A stretch of 64,000 bases of DNA from Streptomyces endocoffeicus (GCF_016741935.1 NZ_JAERRG010000003.1:248001-312000), one strand, 5' to 3'. Counted from the stretch's first letter, positions 1 to 9,357 are shown. The notes: generated from the letters alone by a model not told the origin. Numbers and translations: made by a program.

Positions 1-29
1 CCGCATGGGCCCCGCCGCCACCAGGTCGG

Positions 30-1601
30 TCAGCGTTCGGTGCGGTCGGCCACGTGCCTGACGGCCGGGGCGGGACTCGGGAGCTCGGATGTGCCCTCCT
101 CGGACGGGGCGGCTTCCGCGGCCACGAGCGAGTAGTCGGGCTTCGGGTCCAGCCGGAGTCCGAACGTGAGGATCGCGTAGAGCGTGGCGCCGAGCGCCAG
201 GGCGATGACGATGCCGAGCCCGCTCGACCCGAACACACCGGTGCGGCCCTTCTCGGTGAGGAGGAATCCCGTGATCTTCGCGAAGTTCGGGTCGGAGCTG
301 GTCACGAGGCCGAGACCGACGACGGTTCCGGTGATCAGACTCAGAATCGCCGTCCAGCGCCCGTCGCGGCCGCCGTGGCCGCGCGGGTTCGCCATGTCGG
401 TGTTCCAGCCCATGCGGCGCTGCCGGACGAAGTCGATGAGCTGGATGCCGCCCATGGTGCCCATCATCACGGCGATGAGCGACAGGAACGACTGGAACGT
501 CGCGAGGAACGAGGTGGAGATGAACAGCAGGTAGAAGGCGCCCGCCGCGATGATGATCGCGTTGATCGCGGTCGTCACGGAGCGGCGCAGCGGTACGCCG
601 ACGGCCATGAGCGCGAGGCCGGAGCTGTACATGCCGGTGATGGCGGCCGAAACGAGCGAGATGACGATCACGATGGAGAAGGGGATGAAGAACCACATCG
701 GCAGGAGCGCGGTGAGCGCCCCGATCGGGTCGGACGCCGTGGCGGAGCCGAGCTTGGAATCCCCGCCGACGAGAAGCGCGCCGACGGCGAGGAGGATGAC
801 GACCGGCAGGCTGAGCCCGGTGACCGTCCAGCTGATCACGGAGCGCGCCGGGGTGTCGCGCGGGAGGTAACGGGCGAAGTCGCCGCCGTAGTTGAGGAAT
901 CCGAGGCCGACGAGGGTCATCGCCATGATGATGCCGCCGACGAACACCAGCGGTCCGCCCGCGGGGGTGTCACCGAGGTGCGCCCACTCGATCTCGGGCA
1001 CCATGAATCCGAGGAACGCGACCGTCATGATGCCGGTCACCCATGAGATCCAGACCTCGACCTTCATGATGAGCTCGTGGCCGAGGACGGAGACCGCCAT
1101 CGTCACGGCGAGCACGAGCACGAACCACAGCACGATCGTGGTCGTGGTGCTCGACCCGTCCGCGTCGGCGAACACCGACGGCCACAGCTTCGCGAACAGG
1201 TTCGCGCCGGTGGTCGAGGCAAGGGTGATGATCGTCACTTTCCAGCCCATATTGGACAGATAGGCGAAGAACGCGGGGATCCTGTTGCCCTTGATGCCGA
1301 ACGCGAAACGCGTCTGGGCGAGGGTCGGCAGTCCGGTGCGGGGCCCGCCGACCGCGAGGATGCCGACGAGGGTGGCCGAGATGAGGTAGCCGACGGTCCC
1401 GGCGACGATCGTCTGCCAGACGTTCAGACCGAGGCCGAAGACGAAGATGCCGTAACTGATGCCGAGGATCGAGATGTTCCAGGCGAACCACACGGCGAAC
1501 AGCCCCTGCGGCTTCCCGCGCCGTTCGGCATCGGGAACGGGATTGACGCCGTTCGATTCGACGGTCGTGCCTCTACGACCTTGCTGAGCCTCATTGCTCA
1601 T
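30..1601 (-). CDS. NCS1-family nucleobase/cytosine-purine permease
   Basis: A 523-aa polytopic membrane protein of the nucleobase:cation symporter-1 family, which imports cytosine, purines, allantoin, hydantoins or thiamine-related compounds; the substrate cannot be told here. After a hydrophilic N-terminus it runs through about 12 hydrophobic segments, beginning with the family-typical stretch FAVWFAWNISILG. I chose the ATG at 1601 because AAAGG lies about 10 nt upstream and homology begins just after it; the reading frame stays open to 2081 but that extension is Arg/Pro-rich and not protein-like. It is divergent from the LacI-type gene at 1990, which probably controls it. Confidence 0.88.
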   Translation of the reverse strand: MSNEAQQGRRGTTVESNGVNPVPDAERRGKPQGLFAVWFAWNISILGISYGIFVFGLGLNVWQTIVAGTVGYLISATLVGILAVGGPRTGLPTLAQTRFAFGIKGNRIPAFFAYLSNMGWKVTIITLASTTGANLFAKLWPSVFADADGSSTTTTIVLWFVLVLAVTMAVSVLGHELIMKVEVWISWVTGIMTVAFLGFMVPEIEWAHLGDTPAGGPLVFVGGIIMAMTLVGLGFLNYGGDFARYLPRDTPARSVISWTVTGLSLPVVILLAVGALLVGGDSKLGSATASDPIGALTALLPMWFFIPFSIVIVISLVSAAITGMYSSGLALMAVGVPLRRSVTTAINAIIIAAGAFYLLFISTSFLATFQSFLSLIAVMMGTMGGIQLIDFVRQRRMGWNTDMANPRGHGGRDGRWTAILSLITGTVVGLGLVTSSDPNFAKITGFLLTEKGRTGVFGSSGLGIVIALALGATLYAILTFGLRLDPKPDYSLVAAEAAPSEEGTSELPSPAPAVRHVADRTER

Positions 1602-1989
1602 GGAAGGGCGCCTTTCGACGTATGGCGAGGTGGGGAGGAGCGGATGGTCGAGCTTCGGACTTCGAGCTCGGGGGAGTCGTGGGCTCGCGTTCGAGGGGTG
1701 CGCGGACCGCGTCCGGGGGCGACGCGGCTCCGTGTGGGACGTACGCCGTGCGCGGTAACCGCCGTCGCGCCCGCGGTGGGAGGCGTGTACGGCGGTCAGG
1801 CGGAGCGCTGAGCGGCGGGGTGGGCCGCTAAACCGTCGGCCGCCGGGGCCTGCGGCGGGCGGTCGTCGTAGCGTACGCTCATCGCCGGGAAAACCATTTC
1901 CGAACCCAAGCACGGCAGCCCCCGCCGCGTCAATGGGTCGCCGAGACCGTCCTGATAACATCGGCCGGCAGGAATCAGGGGAGATCAGG
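1602..1989. other. Divergent intergenic region between permease and LacI regulator
   Basis: No convincing gene lies in these 388 bp. Open frames here are Arg-rich shadows. The region should hold both divergent promoters. A TGATAAC at about 1951-1957, some 35 bp before the lacI-type start, could be a -10 element, but no good -35 partner is visible. Confidence 0.5.
1888..1901. promoter_or_regulatory. Candidate operator, inverted repeat GGAAA-ACCA-TTTCC
   Basis: Perfect 5-bp arms (GGAAA/TTTCC) around a 4-bp centre lie in the divergent promoter region next to a LacI-family gene. LacI operators usually have a central CG, which is absent here, so the assignment is tentative. Confidence 0.3.
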
Positions 1990-2961
1990 ATGGGTGCGCG
2001 CATAGGCTTGAAGGACGTGGCGCTGCGCGCGGGGGTGTCAGTGCCGACGGCGAGCCGGGTGCTCTCCGGCGTCCAGCGCAATGTCGATCCCGAGCTGGCG
2101 CTGCGGGTGCGGAACGCATGCGAGGAACTGGGCTACCGGGTGAACGCGGCGGCGCGGGCGCTGCGGATTCAGTCGACGGATTCCTTGGCCCTCGTCGTTC
2201 CGGCCATCGCGAACGCGTACTTCGCGGAGCTGGTGTCGGCGTATTCGCGCCGCCTGGACCTTCAGGGCAAGCGGCTGGTGACGATCGACACGGGCGAGAG
2301 CCCGGAGACCGAGCAGCGCCAGCTCGGCGCCATGGACCGGGTGCTGGTGGACGCGGTGCTCGTGGTGCCCGCGGCGTTCGAGCGGAGTGGCGCGGCGATC
2401 ACGGAGCTCGCGCGGTCCAACCGCGTCGTGCAGGTCGACCGCCGCGCACGAGGCGTCGAAGCGCCGTCGGTACGGCTCGACAACGCGGCCGGGGTCCGCC
2501 TGCTCGTGGAACACCTGCGGGCGCGGGGCCGCCGCAGCATCCTGATGGTCGACGCCCAGGAAGACTCCTCGTCGAGCATCGAGCGCACAGCCGCGTTCCG
2601 CGCGCTCGCCGGGCCGGACGACCGGGTTCTGGAAATGCCGAACTTCACGGTGGCGAGCGGCACCGACGCGGCGAAGCTCCTGCTCGCGAACCCCGGCGAC
2701 ACCGACGCGATCATCTGCACCGCCGACACCGTCGCGCTCGGCCTGCTGACGGCGCTTCAGCACGCCGGTAAACGGGTGCCCGCCGAGTACGCGATCACCA
2801 GCTTCGACGGTACGTACATCTCCGACACCGCGGCGCCGGGGCTCACCACCCTGGGCTCGACCGCCGAGCGCATGGTCGAGGCCTCCCTCGCCCTCCTCGA
2901 CGGCGGCAGCGATGACGTCGTCCTGACACCCGAACTCGTGGTCCGCGGTTCCAGCGGCTGA
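1990..2961 (+). CDS. LacI-family transcriptional regulator
   Basis: A 323-aa regulator. Residues 5-55 form the LacI helix-turn-helix and hinge (LKDVALRAGVSVPTASRVLSG then a GYRVNAAARALR hinge helix), followed by a periplasmic-binding-protein-like sensor domain with the usual late SFDG segment. The ATG at 1990 is preceded by GGGGAG, and the conserved HTH begins five residues later. It is divergent from the NCS1 permease and is likely its ligand-responsive repressor; a LacI protein paired with a nucleobase-type permease is less common than GntR or PucR control. The ligand is unknown. Confidence 0.88.
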   Translation: MGARIGLKDVALRAGVSVPTASRVLSGVQRNVDPELALRVRNACEELGYRVNAAARALRIQSTDSLALVVPAIANAYFAELVSAYSRRLDLQGKRLVTIDTGESPETEQRQLGAMDRVLVDAVLVVPAAFERSGAAITELARSNRVVQVDRRARGVEAPSVRLDNAAGVRLLVEHLRARGRRSILMVDAQEDSSSSIERTAAFRALAGPDDRVLEMPNFTVASGTDAAKLLLANPGDTDAIICTADTVALGLLTALQHAGKRVPAEYAITSFDGTYISDTAAPGLTTLGSTAERMVEASLALLDGGSDDVVLTPELVVRGSSG

Positions 2962-2978
2962 CCGGCCGCTCCCGGGGT

Positions 2979-3012
2979 GGGAGCACGAGCGCCCGCTGGA
3001 CCCCGTGCTCCC
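2979..3012. terminator. Bidirectional stem-loop between convergent genes
   Basis: Perfect 9-bp inverted repeat (GGGAGCACG / CGTGCTCCC) with a 16-nt loop, between the convergent lacI-type gene and methyltransferase gene. There is no U-tract, as is usual in Streptomyces. Confidence 0.6.
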
Positions 3013-3036
3013 GACGCGCGGAACGGAGGCCGACGG

Positions 3037-3954
3037 TCAGACGCGGTCGGCGGCGATGAGCAGGTACTGGAAGGAACCGTCCTTATAAGAGTTGATGAAC
3101 GCCTTTTCAATCCCTGTGACCAGTGAGGACGTGGCCCGCAGCTCCCAGTAGGGCAGCGTCGCGGGGGTCAGGTCGATGACGGCCTGCGGTACGAGACGGT
3201 TGTCGGCCATGGCGCGCAGGTATTCCCGGCGGGAGTGGATATTGCACTCGAAGTGGGCGTTGATCTGGGAGACATACTTCGAGGGCTGGCCGTAACGCGG
3301 GTTCCAGCAGCCGGTGATGGTCACGTAGCGGCCGCCGCTCGCGAGGATGCGGGAGTGCTCGGCGAAGAGGTCTTCCAGGTCCACGTACATGCTTGACTCG
3401 TTGTTCCACGAGGCCGCGGCCCGCCCGGTCTCGAAGGGCGTACCGAGCATGTCGCAGACGCGGGCGCGGACGTGGTCCTCGATGCCGAGTTCGCGGGCGC
3501 GCTGGTTGGCGAAGTCGGCCTGCTTGGCCGACAGTGTTACGCCCTCGACCCGGCACCCGAAGCGCTGATGGGCCATCACCATCGAGCCGCCGCGGCCACA
3601 GCCGGCGTCAACGAGCGTGTCGTCACGTCCAATGGGGCCGAGGTGGTCCAGGAGGAGTGCGGCCTGCGCCGACTCCAGGCGGTGGAGCTCGGCGATCAAC
3701 TTCTTCTCGTAGGCGCTGTCGTCGGCGTCGCCGAGGGCGGTGCGGTCGACCTCTCCGATGCCGTAGTGGTGGTGGTAAAGGCCGTCGACATCGCCGAGAC
3801 GCAGGTTCACGGGCCTGGCCTCGCGGTCCCAGTAGCGGGCGATGTCCCCCTGATAGGGGGTCGCCGGGGCGGGGATGAACATGGCGGCGCTGGAGGAGGC
3901 GGAGGCGGCGGCGACGTCGGCGCTGAGGTCGGTGCTGGTCACAGATGGTTCCAT
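3037..3954 (-). CDS. Geranyl diphosphate 2-C-methyltransferase
   Basis: A 305-aa SAM-dependent methyltransferase that adds a methyl group to C2 of geranyl diphosphate, the first committed step to 2-methylisoborneol. The SAM-binding glycine motif DAGCGRGG is at about residues 116-123, and the sequence is collinear with S. coelicolor SCO7701. An Ala/Ser-rich disordered N-terminus of about 30 residues precedes the conserved YWDREARPVNLRLG region. The ATG at 3954 has AAGAAG just upstream. The gene follows the synthase stop by 5 nt, so the two are co-transcribed with the synthase first. It is cytosolic. Confidence 0.95.
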   Translation of the reverse strand: MEPSVTSTDLSADVAAASASSSAAMFIPAPATPYQGDIARYWDREARPVNLRLGDVDGLYHHHYGIGEVDRTALGDADDSAYEKKLIAELHRLESAQAALLLDHLGPIGRDDTLVDAGCGRGGSMVMAHQRFGCRVEGVTLSAKQADFANQRARELGIEDHVRARVCDMLGTPFETGRAAASWNNESSMYVDLEDLFAEHSRILASGGRYVTITGCWNPRYGQPSKYVSQINAHFECNIHSRREYLRAMADNRLVPQAVIDLTPATLPYWELRATSSLVTGIEKAFINSYKDGSFQYLLIAADRV

Positions 3955-3959
3955 TCTTC

Positions 3960-5261
3960 TTACCAGAAATCGGGCAGGCTGTAGCGGAAGGTGTTGGTCT
4001 GGTGCCAGTAGTGGTTGCCGTCGACCCACGCGGCCACGCCCCGGAGAAAGCGCCGCACGGTCGGGACGGGGAAGGCGACGGCCACGGCCGCGGCTTCGGC
4101 CTCGAAGTCGCGCATGAGGTCGTTGTGGACCTCGACCGCCTTCAGATAGGCGTCGCGGTCGGAGCGGCCCTCGCGTTCGGCGATCACCACGGGCAGATTC
4201 AGATGCCGGCCTGGGCTGGCGAGTTCCTTGGTGTACGAGTACAGGTCGTTCACGATGGTGGTGGCGTTTCCGGCGAGCGCGATGACCCGCTGCATGGCGG
4301 GCGGGGCGTGCAGGTCGGCCGGTAGCTCGTAACCGCCGACGGTGTCGGTGATGGTGGGGCAGGGGCGGAAGTTGTTGAACTGGCGCATCGCCAGGTACTC
4401 CCACACCTCGGGGACGTGGTCCGTCTGCGCCCAGGCGGCCTCGGCGAGGTACCCCATGTGCAGCCGGGCCATGTCGTGCCGGAACCGGTCGGCCTGGGAG
4501 GGGCTGGACGCCTGGACGAAGTACTCCATGGCGGAGCGGTAGGCGCGCCGGGGCGCGTCCGAGTGGAGCGACTCCGCCCACCGCGGCTGGTACTCCCGCG
4601 TCGTGTGCAGGGCGTCAAGTGCGGTGTGCGCCAGCAGTAGGCGTCCACCGAGGCCGACGGGCGAACCTCCGTGGTCCTCGCAGTAGCAGTCGTCCACCGC
4701 GTTCTCCGCCACCATCAGGCGGGTGGCGAGCATCAGGTGGTCGACGGTGGGCGCGTCCGGATGGCAGGCGACCATGTAGCGCCCCACGGAGAAGCCGTCG
4801 AACTGCTCCTCCCACTCCTCGGGGTACAGGTCGACCTCGTCCAATGCCCAGGCCTTGATCCTGCGGCCGAGCTCCGCCACCCGCACGGGGTCGGGCTCCG
4901 GCACCGGGTGGTAGTAGAGCCCGGGGATCGGGTTGCCTTCCGCTGGAGTCGTTGTTGGCGTCGGTGGCGCCGTCGGCTCCTCGCGCCGTGCCAGGTGCAG
5001 GCCCGCCGTGCCGAGGCCACTCGGACCACGCAGGATCCGTTCGACGTCGGCGCCGGGTGTCCGCACCTCGACGGCGGGGATGTCGACCGGAGGGATGTCG
5101 ACGGGAGTTGGGGCGGGCGAGGAAGGCACAGGGGGGCGGACGCCGGTGGCGGCCTTGATGTCGTGGGCGCGGGCGGCGGCCTCGGCGAGGACGTTCGCCC
5201 CGGAGCGGGAAGCGGCCGCAGGCAGGCTCGGTTGCGGAGGGGAAGGCTCAGGGGCGGGCAT
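3960..5261 (-). CDS. 2-Methylisoborneol synthase (class I terpene cyclase)
   Basis: A 433-aa class I terpene synthase that cyclises 2-methyl-GPP to the earthy odorant 2-methylisoborneol. The Mg-binding acidic motif DDCYCED is at residues 190-196 and the NSE/DTE-type motif NDLYSYTKE at about 338-346. The first 115 residues are Pro/Thr-rich and probably disordered, as in SCO7700. The ATG at 5261 has GAGGAG about 8 nt upstream; an upstream start at 5333 lacks support. It is first in a two-gene operon with the methyltransferase. No cyclic-nucleotide-binding (EshA-like) gene, often part of this operon in other genomes, is adjacent. Confidence 0.95.
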   Translation of the reverse strand: MPAPEPSPPQPSLPAAASRSGANVLAEAAARAHDIKAATGVRPPVPSSPAPTPVDIPPVDIPAVEVRTPGADVERILRGPSGLGTAGLHLARREEPTAPPTPTTTPAEGNPIPGLYYHPVPEPDPVRVAELGRRIKAWALDEVDLYPEEWEEQFDGFSVGRYMVACHPDAPTVDHLMLATRLMVAENAVDDCYCEDHGGSPVGLGGRLLLAHTALDALHTTREYQPRWAESLHSDAPRRAYRSAMEYFVQASSPSQADRFRHDMARLHMGYLAEAAWAQTDHVPEVWEYLAMRQFNNFRPCPTITDTVGGYELPADLHAPPAMQRVIALAGNATTIVNDLYSYTKELASPGRHLNLPVVIAEREGRSDRDAYLKAVEVHNDLMRDFEAEAAAVAVAFPVPTVRRFLRGVAAWVDGNHYWHQTNTFRYSLPDFW

Positions 5262-5670
5262 GCGTGGCTCCTCGGTGGGGTGGGGTGGCTGGTGTGCGTG
5301 CGGGTCACCGGGAAAGAGGAAGGGGGCAAACATTCAGGAATCCGTCCAGATCCTCGGGAACACTAGCGGCTGGTGCGCCCGGTCGGCCCTGAGAAGCCAT
5401 TGACATTAACTCGATAAGATGATCTAGTCCCGCGCGATGTTTGCCCGGGTGAGGGTGCGATCTTCGCCTCCTGGGCCGCCCGAGTGCCTGCCGTGCGGGA
5501 CGAATTCAGCGCTGTCCGGGCCTCAGCCGAGATTTCTGAATCTATAAATCAGATCGCCTACCACGGAAACATCTGTTGGACAGAACTACGGCCATGTCCA
5601 AGGATCCCTCGTGCGGTGGCCCGGTCAACGCGACACCGGGATGGACCACCGCCTGAGTGGAGGCTGAACG
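5262..5670. other. Divergent intergenic region between 2-MIB synthase and monooxygenase operon
   Basis: 409 bp with no convincing gene. It holds the promoters for the leftward 2-MIB pair and the rightward catabolic operon. Local AT content rises near 5395-5430 and 5530-5560, consistent with regulatory DNA. Confidence 0.55.
5400..5428 (+). promoter_or_regulatory. Candidate HrdB-type promoter for the monooxygenase operon
   Basis: A perfect TTGACA (5400-5405) is followed by a 17-bp spacer and TCTAGT (5423-5428). If used, transcription would start about 235 nt before the TTG start at 5671, leaving a long 5' leader. Confidence 0.4.
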
Positions 5671-6966
5671 TTGAGTGAAGAGACCGAAGTAGTCGTCGTC
5701 GGGGCGGGCCAGGCGGGCGTGGCGATGAGCGAGCACCTGGCGGCCCACGGGGTGCCGCACATCGTGCTGGAGCGGCACCGGATCGCCGAGCGGTGGCGGT
5801 CGGAGCGGTGGGATTCCCTGGTGGCGAACGGGCCCGCGTGGCACGACCGGTTCCCGGGGCTGGAGTTCTCCGACGTCGACCCCGGCGTCCACCCCGACGC
5901 CTTCGCCTCGAAGGACCAGATCGCGGACTACTTCGTCACGTACGCGGAGAAGATCGGTGCCCCGATCCGGTGCGGTGTCGAGGTGACCTCGGTGCGCAAG
6001 CCCACCGGTCGGCCCGGCTTCCGGGTCGAGACATCGGAGGGCGCCATCGACGCGCGCTTCGTCGTGGCCGCGACCGGACCGTTCCAGCGACCCGTGATCC
6101 CGCCCATCGTCCCGGACGGCGCCGTCCCCGTGCAGATCCACTCCAGCGGGTACCGCAATCCGGGGCAGCTCCCCGAGGGTGCGGTCCTCGTGGTCGGGGC
6201 CGGGTCCTCGGGGGTGCAGATCGCCGATGAGCTGCGCCGGTCCGGGCGCCGGGTCCTCCTCTCCGTCGGCCCGCACGACCGCCCCGCCCGCGAGTACCGG
6301 GGACGTGACTTCTGCTGGTGGCTCGGTGTGCTCGGGCGCTGGGACGCGGAGACGCCCCCGCAGGGTGCCGAACACGTCACCATCGCGGTCAGCGGCGCCC
6401 GCGGCGGCCACACCGTGGACTTCCGCGCCCTGGCAGCCGAAGGCATCGAGCTCGTCGGTCTGACCGCGTCCTACGACGACGGAGTGCTGCGTTTCGCGCC
6501 GGATCTCGCCACGAACATCGCGCTCGGCGACGCCAAGTACCTCGAGCTCCTCCGGGCGGCCGACGCGTACGTCGAGCGCCATGGGCTCGACCTTCCCGAG
6601 GAGCCGGCGGCCCACGTCCTCGGGCCGGACCCGGAAGGCGTGGCCGAGCCCCGGCTGGAGCTCGACCTGGCCGGGGCCGGGGTCAGCTCGATCGTCTGGG
6701 CGACGGGCTTCGCCACCGACTACAGCTGGCTCGAGGTCGACGCGTTCGACGAGCACGGCCGTCCCGACCAGCGGCGCGGCGTGTCGTCCGAGCCCGGCGT
6801 CTACTTCCTGGGCCTGCCCTGGCTGTCCCGCCGCGGATCGAGCTTCATCTGGGGCGTCTGGCACGACGCCCGATACGTCGCCGACCACATCACGACCCAG
6901 CGGGGCTACCTCGCGTACGGCGCCGGCGACCGGCCCGGCGCCACGCCGACCGCCTGGAAGAACTGA
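5671..6966 (+). CDS. Flavin-containing monooxygenase-like NAD(P)/FAD oxidoreductase
   Basis: A 431-aa cytosolic flavoprotein. The FAD-binding motif VVVVGAGQAG is at residues 7-16, a second dinucleotide motif VLVVGAGSSG near 172-178, and an FATGY-like IVWATGF near 340, an arrangement typical of FMO/CzcO/YUCCA-like N- or C-oxygenating enzymes. Start is TTG at 5671, set by GGAGG 8 nt upstream. It is the first gene of an operon with RidA, DUF1028, M20 amidohydrolase and an MHS transporter, so it probably oxygenates the imported substrate. The substrate is unknown. Confidence 0.85.
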   Translation: MSEETEVVVVGAGQAGVAMSEHLAAHGVPHIVLERHRIAERWRSERWDSLVANGPAWHDRFPGLEFSDVDPGVHPDAFASKDQIADYFVTYAEKIGAPIRCGVEVTSVRKPTGRPGFRVETSEGAIDARFVVAATGPFQRPVIPPIVPDGAVPVQIHSSGYRNPGQLPEGAVLVVGAGSSGVQIADELRRSGRRVLLSVGPHDRPAREYRGRDFCWWLGVLGRWDAETPPQGAEHVTIAVSGARGGHTVDFRALAAEGIELVGLTASYDDGVLRFAPDLATNIALGDAKYLELLRAADAYVERHGLDLPEEPAAHVLGPDPEGVAEPRLELDLAGAGVSSIVWATGFATDYSWLEVDAFDEHGRPDQRRGVSSEPGVYFLGLPWLSRRGSSFIWGVWHDARYVADHITTQRGYLAYGAGDRPGATPTAWKN

Positions 6967-6976
6967 GGAGCAGACC

Positions 6977-7456
6977 ATGACCTCCACGAGCGAGGGCGGC
7001 CGGGCGAAGGCCGTCAGGGCCCCGATCGTCACCGGCGGGCACACCCGGATCCGCCCGTTCAACACCCGCGACACCTATCCCGAGCAGAACCTCGACAACG
7101 ACCTCTGTCAGGCCGTCGTCGCGGGCAACACCGTGTACGTCCGGGGCCAGATCGGCCAGAACCTCGACACCAGCGAGTCCGTGGGCATCGGCGACGCCGA
7201 GGCGCAGGCCGAACAGGCCATGGCCAACATCAAGACGCTGCTCGAGGAGTCGGGCAGCCGGATGGAGCACCTGGTCAAGCTGACCATCTATCTGATCGAC
7301 CCGCGCTACCGCGAGGCGGTGTACCGCACCGTGGGCCGCTGGACCAAGGGCGTCCACCCGATCTCTACCGGACTGGTGGTGTCTGCCCTGGCCCGTCCGG
7401 AGTGGCTGTGCGAGATCGACGCCGTCGCCGTGCTCCCCGAGGAGGTGCGGGCATGA
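6977..7456 (+). CDS. RidA/YjgF/UK114-family protein
   Basis: A 159-aa RidA-superfamily protein. Members hydrolyse reactive enamines and imines or, like RutC, act inside heterocycle degradation pathways. The conserved region starts at about residue 30 (LDNDLCQAVVAGNTVYVRGQIGQ) and continues through the trimer-interface segments to EIDAVAVLP. It is slightly longer than the usual 125-130 aa because of an N-terminal extension. ATG at 6977 follows GAGGAG and lies 10 nt after the monooxygenase stop. It overlaps the next gene by 4 bp, so it is translationally coupled. Confidence 0.87.
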   Translation: MTSTSEGGRAKAVRAPIVTGGHTRIRPFNTRDTYPEQNLDNDLCQAVVAGNTVYVRGQIGQNLDTSESVGIGDAEAQAEQAMANIKTLLEESGSRMEHLVKLTIYLIDPRYREAVYRTVGRWTKGVHPISTGLVVSALARPEWLCEIDAVAVLPEEVRA

Positions 7457-8127
7457 CGTTCTCCCTGGTGGTCCGCGACGGCGAGCGGTTCGGCATCGTG
7501 GCCAGTTCGTCCAGTCCGGCGGTCGCCGCCCGGGTCGCCCATCTGCGGCCCGGGGTCGGCGCGGCGACTTCGCAGAACATCACCGACCCCACCCTCGGCA
7601 CGAGCCTGCTGGAGGAGCTGGCGGACCACGGCGACGCGGAACGCGCCCTGGCCGGAGTCACCGGCGCGGCGCGCAACGCGAAGTCCATCGCCTACCGTCA
7701 GCTGACCGTGGTGGGCCGCTCCGGGCCCGGGTTCGCCTACAGCGGTTCGCACACCCTGGGCACATACGCCTCGGCCACCGCCGAGGGCGCGGTGGCCGGC
7801 GGGAACATGCTGTGCGGCGAGCACATCCCCGGCGTCCTCCTCGACGCGTACTCCGCCGCCACCGGGGAGCTGGAGGAGCGGCTGGTCATCGCACTGCGGG
7901 CGGCCGTCGCGGCCGGTGGCGAGGAGGGGCCGGTGCACTCCGCGGGCCTCGCGGTCGTCGCGGACGTGGACTGGCGGGTGACCGATCTGCGCGTGGACTG
8001 GGCCGACGACCCCGTCGACCGGCTCGCCGAACTCCTCGCCGTCTGGCTGCCGCAGCGGGACGACTACGTACGCCGTGGACTCGATCCCGCCGCCGCCCCC
8101 TCGTACGGCGTCCCGGGCGATCGGTGA
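7453..8127 (+). CDS. DUF1028 (Ntn-hydrolase-like) protein
   Basis: A 224-aa member of the DUF1028 family, whose fold resembles N-terminal nucleophile amidohydrolases but whose reaction is not established. It begins MTFSLVVRDGERFGIVASSSSPAVAARV and carries the conserved ATSQNITDPTLG segment and a Gly-rich AVAGGNMLCG loop. The ATG overlaps the RidA stop as ATGA. Its place between RidA and an M20 amidohydrolase suggests a hydrolytic role on an amide or cyclic intermediate; that is inference from context only. Confidence 0.82.
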   Translation: MTFSLVVRDGERFGIVASSSSPAVAARVAHLRPGVGAATSQNITDPTLGTSLLEELADHGDAERALAGVTGAARNAKSIAYRQLTVVGRSGPGFAYSGSHTLGTYASATAEGAVAGGNMLCGEHIPGVLLDAYSAATGELEERLVIALRAAVAAGGEEGPVHSAGLAVVADVDWRVTDLRVDWADDPVDRLAELLAVWLPQRDDYVRRGLDPAAAPSYGVPGDR

Positions 8128-9296
8128 TGGGAACGATGGGAACGATGGGGATGGCGGGGCCGCTGAAAGAGGCCGCCCGGCGCGAGGTCGGCCGGCACGC
8201 CGAGGAGCTGATCCGGCTGTCCGAGCGGCTGCACGCCGACCCGGAGACCGCCTGGGAGGAACACCGGGCGGCGGCCGCCGTACCCGAGCCGCTGGACCGT
8301 GCCGGATTCGATGTCACCTCGTCCTACCTGGGCCTGGACACCGCCTTCCACGCCCGGTTCGGCAGCGGGCCGGTGCGGATCGCGCTGTGCGCCGAGTACG
8401 ACGCGCTGCCCGGCCTCGGCCATGCGTGCGGGCACAATCTCATCGCGGCGAGCTCGGTCGGCGCCGCGCTGGGCCTGGCCGCCGTCGCCGACGACGCGGG
8501 CCTCACCGTCGAGGTCTACGGCACCCCGGCGGAGGAGGGCGGCGGCGGCAAGATCGAGATGCTCGACCGGGGCGCCTTCGCCGGGGTGGACCTGGCGATG
8601 ATGGCGCATCCGGCGCCGGTCGACGTCGCCGAGGCCCGTCCGTTCGCGGTCAGCCACTCCAAGATCTCGTACACCGGCAGGTCCGCGCACGCCGCGGCCT
8701 ACCCCGAGGCCGGGATCAACGCGGCCGACGCCTTCACCGTGGCCCAGGTCGCCATCGGGCTGCTCCGCCAGCAACTCCCGGCCTCCGCCCGGGTGCACGG
8801 TGTGGTGACCCACGCCGGGGACGCCCCGAACGCCATCCCGGAGCGGGCCACCGGCCGCTGGTACGTCAGGGCGGAAACCCTCGCCGAACTGGCCGGGCTG
8901 GAACCACGGGTCATGCGGGCCTTCGAGGCGGGCGCCCTCGCCACCGGGTGCGAGCTGGAGATCGAGCCGGAGAGCAAACCGTACGCGGAGTTCCGTAACG
9001 ACGAGACCGCCCTCGGCCACTACCGCGCGAACGCCCTCGCCCTGGGGCGGGAGTTCGCGCCGCCGGGCCAGGCCGCCCGGATGAACCGCGCCTCCACCGA
9101 CATGGGCAACGTCTCGCAGGTGGTGCCCGCCATCCACCCCTACATCGGCATCGGCTCACTGCCCGCCACCAACCACCAGCACGAGTTCGCCGCGTTCTGC
9201 GTGGGCGGTACGGCCCGGCGGGCCCTGCTCGACGCGGCGACGGCGCTGGCCTGGACCGGTGTGGACCGGAGCCCGGCCCGATACGAGAGCCACTGA
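8127..9296 (+). CDS. M20-family metallo-amidohydrolase
   Basis: A 389-aa M20 peptidase-family enzyme (M20D/AbgB/PM20D2-like) that cleaves amide bonds such as N-acyl or aminobenzoyl amino acids, using two metal ions. The metal-binding stretch EYDALPGLGHACGHN lies near residues 90-104, the catalytic glutamate is in GTPAEEGGGG, and a later MNRASTDMGNVSQ region completes the active site. A dimerisation insert starts near SHSKISYTG. The ATG at 8127 overlaps the DUF1028 stop (TGATG); a short tandem repeat gives two further in-frame ATGs at 8136 and 8145, so the exact start is uncertain. Confidence 0.87.
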   Translation: MGTMGTMGMAGPLKEAARREVGRHAEELIRLSERLHADPETAWEEHRAAAAVPEPLDRAGFDVTSSYLGLDTAFHARFGSGPVRIALCAEYDALPGLGHACGHNLIAASSVGAALGLAAVADDAGLTVEVYGTPAEEGGGGKIEMLDRGAFAGVDLAMMAHPAPVDVAEARPFAVSHSKISYTGRSAHAAAYPEAGINAADAFTVAQVAIGLLRQQLPASARVHGVVTHAGDAPNAIPERATGRWYVRAETLAELAGLEPRVMRAFEAGALATGCELEIEPESKPYAEFRNDETALGHYRANALALGREFAPPGQAARMNRASTDMGNVSQVVPAIHPYIGIGSLPATNHQHEFAAFCVGGTARRALLDAATALAWTGVDRSPARYESH

Positions 9297-9357
9297 CCGA
9301 GGCGGCCCCCCCCGCACAGCTCCGGCTTCTTCCACCCCATCCCCAAGGAGGCGCGCA

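Noticed and set aside
1602..2081. N-terminal extension of the NCS1 permease frame beyond 1601
   Set aside because: No homology, Arg/Pro-rich composition; the ATG at 1601 has a good ribosome-binding site. It also overlaps the LacI start region.
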